A DNA stretch of 64,000 nt from an uncultured Bacteroides sp. Lineage in GTDB: Bacteria; Bacteroidota; Bacteroidia; Bacteroidales; Bacteroidaceae. A model generated the notes under the pieces. It made no database searches, was not told where the DNA came from, and saw only the letters and a program-made list of their open reading frames with translations. Where the stretch lies: contig USEY01000009.1 of assembly GCA_900553815.1 (NCBI GenBank), positions 1 through 64,000 of the forward strand, in the 5' to 3' direction. Below, one piece after another: positions 58,323 through 64,000 of the stretch (the first letter of the stretch is position 1; each line of letters begins with the position of its first letter). Made by a program: the position numbers and the translations under genes.

Positions 58323-61300
58323 TTATTCCGCCTTGCTTTCTTCGCCGGTTTTCAGCTTGGCCAACCGTTCTTCTATCATGCCGGCAATATCGTCGTCGGC
58401 GTGGTAGTTCTGTTGCAGGCTCAGCAGGTACTGGCGGGCGTCGAGCTTCTTGTCCATGGCCACGTAGACGTCGGACAGAAGGATGAAGCTGCGGGCCATC
58501 CAGTAGGCGTGAGGGGTGCTCTGCTCGATGAAGTTGAGCACAACCTTCTCGGCTTCGGCATACTGCCCTTCGTTGTAGAGCAGCTGTGCCACCAGATACT
58601 TGGCCTCGGCGCCGTAGAGGGTGCGGGTATCGGCAGCCAGCACACGCAGGTCGGCCATGGCTTTCTGGGTGGCCTTCTGGTTGAGGTAGGCCTTGGCACG
58701 GTAGTACAGCGCCTCGTTCTTCAGCTCAGGCGTAAGCTTGGACTCGCCCAACAGGGTGGTGGCGGCATGTATCACCTCAGTGTCGTCGCCCAGCAACACA
58801 CCGCAGCGCATGACGCCCGTGGTGCCCAGCTGGCGGCGTTCGGCTGTCGATGCCTTGGCTTGCAGCTGGCGGTAGTCGGCCATGGCCTCGGCATACTGCT
58901 TGCGGTTGAACAGGATTTCGCCGCGCATCAGCAACGCCTCTTCCGTGTAGGGGCTGTCGGGGTATTCCAGCAGCTTGCCGGCATGCTCCAGCAGGGCGGC
59001 TTCGTCTTTCTGCTGCTTGGCTATGAGGCAGAGGTAGTAGTGGGCATTGAGGCTGAAGGCACCGCCGGGGAAGCTTTGCAGGTAGCGCGCGAAGCTGTCG
59101 TGAGCCTGCTGCGTCTCGCCCTTCATATATACCTTTTCGGCGGCTATGTAGGTCAGCGAGTCCTGTTCGCTGGCTTCGAAGCGGATGGAGCCGGGCATCT
59201 GGGCGGCCAGGGCGGCAAACTCGTCTACGCGGTTGGCATCTACATAGATGGACTTCAGGTCGCGCATGGCCAGGCGGGCTTCTTCGCTGCCCGGATACTG
59301 GGTGATGACGTGCTTGTAGGCCTCGATGGCACGGTTGTAGTCCTCGTTCTGGTAGTAGAGCAAGCCGATTTCGGCGGCAGCCTTACGGCTGACAGGGCTT
59401 TCGGGATACTTCTCGGTGAGCTGGCGGAAGGTGGCGATGGCCTGGTTGTTGTTGCCCGCCTGCACGTAGGAGCGTCCTTTCTCGTAGAGGGCATCGACCA
59501 CGTAGGGCGACGAGGGGAATTTCTCGGCCAGCTGGTTGAGCAGGCTGACCTTGCCCGGGTAGTCTTTCTGCAGTCCGGCCACCAGTGCCAGCTGGTAGTA
59601 GGAGTAGTCGCCCGAGGGAGCCTGCATGCCCAGGGCACGGCGGTAGTACTGGCTGGCCTCGGCAAAGGCACGCTGGTGCAGGTAGCAGTCGGCTATGCGG
59701 TTGCAGGCATCGGCCAGCAGGGTATTGTTCTGTTCACGCTCGTTCTGCAGGAATTGCTGGAAGCGGGTGCGGGCGCCGTTGTAGTCCTTCTTGTGGAAGG
59801 CGATGTAGCCCGTGTTGTACTGCGCCAGCGCATACATCTGCGTGCCCCGTTGGGGGGTGAGGTGCAGGTAGTCGTTGTAGTTGCGTGCGGCCTCCTCCAG
59901 ACGGTTCAGGCGGTAGTAGGCCTCGCCGCGCCAGTAGAGGGCGTCGGCCTTGGTCTGCAGGTTGTACTGCCCCAGGGCGATGCTCTGGTCCAGGTAGCCG
60001 ATGGCCTGCTGGAACTGGGTGTTGGTGAAGGCCTGCGTGCCCAGCTGGAACAGGATTTTCTGCTTGGCCTCCAGAATGGCCTTGCCGGGGTGGGAGATGC
60101 GCTCGATGGACTTCAGGGCGGCATCGTAGCTGCGGGTGTTCATGTAGACCTCTACCAGGTAGTCGCTGACACGGTCGGCGTATTGCGAGCCGGGGAAGTC
60201 GTTGAGGAACTTCTCGAATACGGTGACTGATTCGCCGAAGGCCGAGTAGGACGTCTCGTGTATGCAGAGGGCGTAGTTGTAGGCGGCCTGTTCCTTCACC
60301 TGCGGGTCGGCATTGGAGGCCGCAGCCTGTTCGAAGGCCATGCGTGCCTTGTTCTTCTCGGCCAGTTGCAGGTAGGCCAAGCCCACGTGCAGCCAGGCGT
60401 TCTGGCTCAGGGCATCGTTGCCGGTGGCCACCTGTCCCAACAGTTCGGGCACCTGGCTGTAGACACCGCAGTGGTAGCACGAAAGGCCTTCCATGTAGAG
60501 GGCGTCGCGGCGGGGCGTGCCCTGGCAGCCGCTGCGGTAGTCGACAAACTCTTTCATGGCCTGCTGGTACTTGCCGTAGTGGTAGTTGGCGCTACCCACA
60601 ATGCGGTGCATCTCGGCACTGTGTTCCTGGTCGGGGTAGGCCGACAGGTAGTTCTGTGCCACGATTTCGGCCTTGTCGTATTTCTTCTGGGTCAGGTATA
60701 TCTCGGCAATGTAGTAGGGCACCAGTGCCTCGTACTTCCGGTTGTCTTGCAGGGAGAGGAAGCCTTGCAGGGCCTCGTCGTAGCGCTGCTGGGTGTAGCG
60801 GATGTAGGAGAGGTGGTAGGTGCAGTCGGCATCGTAGCGGCTGCTGACGGAGCGCAGGGTCTCGAACCAGGCGGCCGCCTCCTGCAGGTTGCCTATCTGG
60901 AGGTAGCAGGAAGCCAGGCGGTAGGTCATGTCGTCGCGCTCCTCGTTGCGCAGCAGGTCGAGGCGCGAGGAGTTGAACATGGCCAGTGCTTCGTCGTATT
61001 TCTGGTCGAAGAAGTAGGCCGAGGCCATGAGCGCATAGACGCGGTTGGCATGGGGCGTGTCGGGATATTCGTCGAGGAAGGCTTGCAGCACTTCCAGACA
61101 TTGGGGATTGCGGGTCTCGTATTCGGCGCAGGCCAGCATATAGGCAGCTTCTTCGCGGTTGCCTTCGGCGGGCAGGGGATTGCCGTTGGCATCCTGGCGC
61201 ACGATGTAGGCCCTGAGGGGTACGAGGGCGGCCGAGAAGGCTTTCTGTTCGAAAAGCGTTTTTCCTTCGTTGAAGAGTTGTTGCGGCGACGCGTCTTTTT

Positions 61301-61379
61301 CTACGCGGGTCTGTGCCGCAGCCAGTAATGGAGCGCAGCACAGGGCTGTGCATACGATTCGGGCAAATCTTCGTTTCAT
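58323..61379 (-). CDS. Large tetratricopeptide-repeat protein, exported
   Basis: The product has 1018 residues from the ATG at 61379; an ATG six bases upstream is equally possible. The signal peptide is about 1-23 ('LLAAAQT'). The rest is a near-continuous array of TPR units, recognisable by 'A...Y..A' patterns ('NYHYGKYQQAMKEFVDYRSG', 'YRLNRLEEAARNYNDYLHLT', 'YNEGQYAEAEKVVLNFIEQS'). It resembles the BamD/YbgF-like periplasmic scaffolds of Bacteroidetes but is much longer. TPR arrays bind other proteins, so a role in outer-membrane assembly or cell-wall processes is plausible; the partner is unknown. It is GC-rich with strong codon bias, and long open frames on the opposite strand are shadows of it. 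Confidence 0.88.
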   Translation of the reverse strand: MKRRFARIVCTALCCAPLLAAAQTRVEKDASPQQLFNEGKTLFEQKAFSAALVPLRAYIVRQDANGNPLPAEGNREEAAYMLACAEYETRNPQCLEVLQAFLDEYPDTPHANRVYALMASAYFFDQKYDEALAMFNSSRLDLLRNEERDDMTYRLASCYLQIGNLQEAAAWFETLRSVSSRYDADCTYHLSYIRYTQQRYDEALQGFLSLQDNRKYEALVPYYIAEIYLTQKKYDKAEIVAQNYLSAYPDQEHSAEMHRIVGSANYHYGKYQQAMKEFVDYRSGCQGTPRRDALYMEGLSCYHCGVYSQVPELLGQVATGNDALSQNAWLHVGLAYLQLAEKNKARMAFEQAAASNADPQVKEQAAYNYALCIHETSYSAFGESVTVFEKFLNDFPGSQYADRVSDYLVEVYMNTRSYDAALKSIERISHPGKAILEAKQKILFQLGTQAFTNTQFQQAIGYLDQSIALGQYNLQTKADALYWRGEAYYRLNRLEEAARNYNDYLHLTPQRGTQMYALAQYNTGYIAFHKKDYNGARTRFQQFLQNEREQNNTLLADACNRIADCYLHQRAFAEASQYYRRALGMQAPSGDYSYYQLALVAGLQKDYPGKVSLLNQLAEKFPSSPYVVDALYEKGRSYVQAGNNNQAIATFRQLTEKYPESPVSRKAAAEIGLLYYQNEDYNRAIEAYKHVITQYPGSEEARLAMRDLKSIYVDANRVDEFAALAAQMPGSIRFEASEQDSLTYIAAEKVYMKGETQQAHDSFARYLQSFPGGAFSLNAHYYLCLIAKQQKDEAALLEHAGKLLEYPDSPYTEEALLMRGEILFNRKQYAEAMADYRQLQAKASTAERRQLGTTGVMRCGVLLGDDTEVIHAATTLLGESKLTPELKNEALYYRAKAYLNQKATQKAMADLRVLAADTRTLYGAEAKYLVAQLLYNEGQYAEAEKVVLNFIEQSTPHAYWMARSFILLSDVYVAMDKKLDARQYLLSLQQNYHADDDIAGMIEERLAKLKTGEESKAE

Positions 61380-61486
61380 GGGCATTTGTTTTTTGTTTTT
61401 CCGGGGTTGTAGGGCCCGGAGCTTATTTTTTATAACTATTTAAGTTTAGCTTCGTTGATTTTCAATTCGCAGGTTTATTAACGGGT

Positions 61487-61630
61487 TGTAGTTAAGGAGT
61501 TAAGAAGTTAAGTAGTTAAGCCGATACTTTGTAACCCATTTCCTTACTATTGGCTTTTAACTCCTCAGCCCGCTTGGCGGGCGATAACTTCTTCTAACTT
61601 CTCTAACTCCTTCAAGTGAAACTTGAATTT
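61487..61630. repeat. TAACTCCT-type dispersed repeat, copy 2
   Basis: Left arm 'GTTAAGGAGTTAAGAAGTTA' (61491 on) pairs with the right-hand 'TAACTTCTCTAACTCC' segment. The core is 'CAGCCCGCTTGGCGGGCGAT', and the end is GTGAAACTTGAATT. Confidence 0.75.
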
Positions 61631-61930
61631 ATATTCTACAAATGTACATGATAGTAAGTTAATAAACGTTGGTCGTTTACTTTTTTTAGTATTCGCGCTG
61701 TATTCTATTCAGGTTTCGGATTGAACATGAATTGGGGAGTCAGGAAATTGCAGAAGTTATTACTTCGTTTTGCGCCTCCTTTTATGAGGTTGTCTCGAAT
61801 AAGTATAATCAAAATGTAATGTCATCGTAGTGAAGGATATTAATTTCTAAATTATTGATTTTTAGATTCTTCACTTCGTTCAGAATGACAAAAAGTTAGT
61901 GCCTTTTCATTTTGATACCGCTTCAGCAAC

Positions 61931-62077
61931 GTTAGAAGTTAAAGCCGATAGTGGTATAAAGAAGAAATTCCGGTAGTACAGTCTATTGGCCTTTAACTCC
62001 TCAGCCTGCCTTGAGGCAGGCGATAACTTCTTCTAACTTCTTTAACTCCTTCAATTTTCGGCTTTACCGAAACTTGA
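61931..62077. repeat. TAACTCCT-type dispersed repeat, copy 3
   Basis: It has the same order as copy 2, with the variant core 'CAGCCTGCCTTGAGGCAGGC' and the ending CCGAAACTTGA. Compensatory changes keep the core hairpin. It ends 12 bases from the Nudix stop codon. Confidence 0.75.
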
Positions 62078-62088
62078 TTAACCCCTTA

Positions 62089-62628
62089 TCACTTACTGTT
62101 GACCGCTGCTTCCTCTTCCAGAAAGCGCTGTACACCTTGCCTGATGGAGTCCAGACCGAAGTCTTCGGGGCGGATGCGCGAGGGAGGCAGGAAGAAGAGT
62201 TCGGCGGCATCGTCGTGGGCCTCGTAGTGGCTGCTGTCGGCCACGGTGCAGCGGAAGAAGGAGTCGAGGGTATGGACGGTGAAGCCGGAGTAGACGTAGC
62301 GGTTGGGCAGGGAGAAGAGGTACCGGGTATGAGTGACCAGCAGGCCGGTCTCTTCCTTTACCTCGCGGGCTACGCCCTCTTCCAGGGTTTCGTTCATGTC
62401 GATGAAGCCGCCGGGCAGGTCGAGAGTACCCTTGGCTGGCTCTTTGGCACGGCGGCATACCAGCAGCTCGCCGGCGGAGTTGGTGATGAGGGCCACGGTG
62501 GCCGCAGCGCTGTTGAAGTAGTAGACAAAGCCGCAGTCGGCGCAGCGCTTTGACTTTTCATCGTTTATTTCGAAGTGTTCCGAACCGCACTTGGGGCAGT
62601 AGCGGAACTGGGATAGGGGGTGGGACAT
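62089..62628 (-). CDS. Nudix hydrolase with zinc-ribbon (NADH pyrophosphatase-like)
   Basis: The product has 179 residues from the ATG at 62628 (MSHPLSQFRYCPKCGSEHFE). The frame runs a further 52 codons upstream, but that part translates the low-complexity repeat and has no family resemblance. A four-Cys ribbon ('CPKCGSEHF', 'CADCGFVYY') precedes the Nudix domain. The Nudix box is 'GFIDMNETLEEGVAREVKEE' followed by TG, with the metal-binding Glu residues intact. Such enzymes cleave nucleoside diphosphates linked to another moiety; the exact substrate (NADH, ADP-ribose or other) is not resolved. It is cytoplasmic. No operon partner is clear, since a 200-base repeat separates it from the upstream gene. 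Confidence 0.9.
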   Translation of the reverse strand: MSHPLSQFRYCPKCGSEHFEINDEKSKRCADCGFVYYFNSAAATVALITNSAGELLVCRRAKEPAKGTLDLPGGFIDMNETLEEGVAREVKEETGLLVTHTRYLFSLPNRYVYSGFTVHTLDSFFRCTVADSSHYEAHDDAAELFFLPPSRIRPEDFGLDSIRQGVQRFLEEEAAVNSK

Positions 62629-62639
62629 GGGAGGGGATT

Positions 62640-62840
62640 TTAGTTTTAAGTTATAAGTTTTGAGTTTTGAGTTGACGGGTGGACGAGGGGGGGATTTTAG
62701 TTTATGAGTTTTTAAGTTTATGAGTTTATTAGTTGGCGAGTGGACAAGATACGAGTTGACGAGGAGAAACTTACCACTCATCACTCATCACTCACCACTT
62801 ACCACTTATCACTAACCGTTCACCACTCACCACTTATCAC
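62640..62840. repeat. Low-complexity degenerate repeats
   Basis: The left part (about 62640-62760) contains degenerate 'AAGTTTATGAGTTT'-like units. The right part (about 62770-62840) has repeated 8-9 base units such as CACTCATCA, CACTTACCA and CACTTATCA. The last units overlap the 3-prime end and stop codon of the DUF5106 gene. Confidence 0.8.
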
Positions 62841-63789
62841 TCACCGCTGTTATCACCTCCTCATACTTGGCATCCTTCAGCAGCACCTTCTTCTGTCCGT
62901 CGAGCAGGTAGAGGGCAGGCATGGCCTTGAGGTCGTAGAGAGGGCCGGATTTGATGGCTTCGCGGTCGGTGGCGTTCAGCCAGGAGGAGGGAATGTAGGG
63001 CTGTTCGCGTTTCCAGGCTTCGGGGTTGGCCTCGGTGTAGACGGCCAGCACGGTCAGCTTGCCTTGCTGCAAAGCCTGAAGCAGGCGGATGTCAGAGGTC
63101 ATCTGGCGCAGGGTTTGCTGGCAGCTTTCGCATTCGGGGTCGTAGAACACCAGTAGCAGGCGGTTGCCTTTGACGGGGGTGTTGCGCAGGGTGTGGCGGC
63201 TGCCGTCGGGCAGGTAGTAGGTGAAGTCGGAGGCCGGGGTGCCGGGGCGGTTCAGGCTGATGAGCTTCAGGCGATAGGACAGGCTGCTCTTGCGGACATC
63301 GTCGAGGGCGGTGCTCTGCATCATGCGGCGCAGGTAGACGGCATAGAGCGATTCGCTGTAGAGGGGCGAGTTGGGGTCGAACAGGTAGTCGTCCATGAGT
63401 TGCATGAAGACGGCGCGTGCATGTGCTTCACGTTCCATGCCGCTGCACAGATGGTCTATGCTGGCTTCGGTAAGGGTTGCCGTTGTGGTGGTGTCGGCCA
63501 GCAAGGCCAGTTGGTTGACAAGGGCCTGTTCGGTGATGTGGCGGTCGATTACCAGAACGGTGTCGGCAAAGTTGAACTTGTCCCAGAAGTGGCGCAGCAG
63601 GTAGTCCTTGCGTGCCTCGGGTTCCGTCAGGGTGACGGGGATGTCGGGGTAGGGGAACTCGGTGGGGCGGGCCGACTGTGCAGTGCTTTCGCTGGCTTCG
63701 TTGGAGCGGCTGTTCTGTGCCTTTCCGGTGCAGGAGGCCAGGCAGAGCAGGGCGGTGGCGGCCAGTGCGATGACTCTTATTCTGTTCAT
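62827..63789 (-). CDS. DUF5106/thioredoxin-like lipoprotein
   Basis: The product has 320 residues. The lipobox is 'CLASC' (Cys about 20). A helical DUF5106-like region (about 45-180, 'RKDYLLRHFWDKFNFADT') is followed by a thioredoxin-like fold (about 185-320), with 'VFYDPECESCQQTL' carrying the CxxC pair and the cis-Pro region 'KAMPALYLLDG'. Bacteroidetes proteins of this type are periplasmic or outer-membrane thiol-disulfide proteins; partners are unknown. The final residues 'SDKW' and the stop codon lie within the low-complexity repeat, so the C-terminus may have been formed by repeat expansion. CAAATGTA (63829-63836) is a candidate reverse-strand -7 box. Confidence 0.85.
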   Translation of the reverse strand: MNRIRVIALAATALLCLASCTGKAQNSRSNEASESTAQSARPTEFPYPDIPVTLTEPEARKDYLLRHFWDKFNFADTVLVIDRHITEQALVNQLALLADTTTTATLTEASIDHLCSGMEREAHARAVFMQLMDDYLFDPNSPLYSESLYAVYLRRMMQSTALDDVRKSSLSYRLKLISLNRPGTPASDFTYYLPDGSRHTLRNTPVKGNRLLLVFYDPECESCQQTLRQMTSDIRLLQALQQGKLTVLAVYTEANPEAWKREQPYIPSSWLNATDREAIKSGPLYDLKAMPALYLLDGQKKVLLKDAKYEEVITAVSDKW

Positions 63790-63912
63790 GGTTCGTAAAT
63801 CATTGGTTCGTATTCATGATGTTAGGGGCAAATGTACGGGTTTATTTCCGATTTGTCAGGAGTTTATGACCTGATTTTTTGAGGGTAAGGAGGATGGACA
63901 AGGCCGACTGGC

Positions 63913-63945
63913 GTTGCTTATTTCGTTTTTTGCATGTATTTTTGG
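63913..63945 (+). promoter_or_regulatory. Candidate promoter of the gene at the window edge
   Basis: GTTG (63913-63916, one mismatch), a 21-base spacer and TATTTTTG (63938-63945) fit the Bacteroides consensus. The predicted start lies only a few bases before the ATG at 63954, so the mRNA would be nearly leaderless or the true start may be further downstream. Confidence 0.4.
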
Positions 63946-63953
63946 CCACGAAA

Positions 63954-64000
63954 TGGCAGACAAAATACGGAAAGAACAGAAAATAGTGGCACTGATGATT
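63954..64000 (+). CDS. Partial gene running off the window
   Basis: The open frame MADKIRKEQKIVALMI continues to the edge of the window without a stop. It is preceded by a plausible promoter and is divergent from the DUF5106 gene. Sixteen codons are too few to name a family. Confidence 0.45.

Larger units (their letters stand above)
61380..62088. other. Intergenic region with two large palindromic repeats
   Basis: This stretch of about 710 bases has no gene. It holds two elements of the TAACTCCT-type family. Between them lies an AT-rich stretch with 'TTCACTTCGTTCAGAATGAC' (about 61870-61890), which resembles the TCAGAATGA arms of the repeat at 7019. CAAATGTA (61640-61647) is a possible reverse-strand -7 box for the TPR gene. 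Confidence 0.55.

Noticed and set aside
58311..60230. A 639-codon open frame opposite the TPR protein
   Set aside because: It is Val/Gly/Leu-rich and antisense to a GC-rich gene with strong codon bias; the TPR pattern on the reverse strand is unmistakable.
62629..62784. N-terminal extension of the Nudix frame
   Set aside because: These codons translate the low-complexity repeat; the Nudix family start fits the ATG at 62628.
62770..62840. CRISPR-like or VNTR array with spacers
   Set aside because: Units of 8-9 bases are degenerate and contiguous, without spacer sequences.

Overview
The window looks like chromosomal DNA of a gut Bacteroides or a close relative. It carries SusC/SusD pairs, lipoproteins with short signal peptides ending in Cys, BACON and DUF6266 proteins, ECF sigma/FecR pairs, several promoters of the Bacteroides type (TTTG about 20 bases before TAnnTTTG), and many GH43/GH51/GH97/GH13 enzymes. 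Base composition is a mosaic: the 13.6-32 kb polysaccharide locus and the 47.6-56 kb island are AT-rich beside the GC-richer housekeeping genes. No rRNA, tRNA or CRISPR array was seen.

Layout. (1) 0.2-6.1 kb: a BACON-domain lipoprotein behind a good promoter and a long leader, then a subtilisin-like protease lipoprotein with a T9SS-like C-terminal domain, followed by a PorV/PorQ-like outer-membrane barrel. (2) 6.5-12.7 kb: a flavin-binding NimA/PNPOx-like protein, a 200-base inverted repeat, and a reverse-strand two-gene operon encoding a GH43-GH97 fusion and a GH51 arabinofuranosidase, pointing to arabinose- or galactose-containing side chains. (3) 13.6-32.0 kb: a complete polysaccharide utilization locus: ECF sigma factor, FecR anti-sigma, SusC with an STN signalling domain, SusD, a GH5 lipoprotein, an agarase-like clan GH-A lipoprotein, a GH158-like lipoprotein, and two paralogous twin-beta-helix plus beta-propeller proteins (GH55-like). 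The set suggests a beta-glucan, probably beta-1,3-linked, as target. Strong hairpins lie between several of its genes. (4) 32.2-40.2 kb: acyl-CoA synthetase, then a reduced starch cluster: SusR/DUF6377-like regulator, GH13 amylase lipoprotein and inverting-type GH97 (SusB-like), with no SusC/D. The gap after the regulator holds a 22-base tandem repeat, a dense cluster of TTTCAC/GTGAAA hexamers and a perfect 16-base palindrome. (5) 40.3-47.4 kb: flavodoxin-like reductase, argS, topA and a TonB-receptor-like barrel.

(6) 47.7-56.0 kb is the most interesting part: a reverse-strand defence-like island. An adenine-specific DNA methyltransferase is followed by a DUF3791/DUF3990 pair (ADP-ribosyltransferase-like toxin candidate), an SF2 helicase, an 88-residue protein, a GIY-YIG nuclease fused to an ASCH domain, and a separate HEPN-type protein. 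Three junctions are ATGA overlaps, so the toxin-like pair is wired into the restriction-like operon.

(7) 56-64 kb: a repeat-rich gap, a DUF6266 protein, a 1019-residue TPR protein, a Nudix hydrolase, a DUF5106/thioredoxin-like lipoprotein and the first codons of a further gene. At least four families of dispersed non-coding repeats occur, including a 105-base element present in inverted orientation at 13.3 and 56.5 kb.
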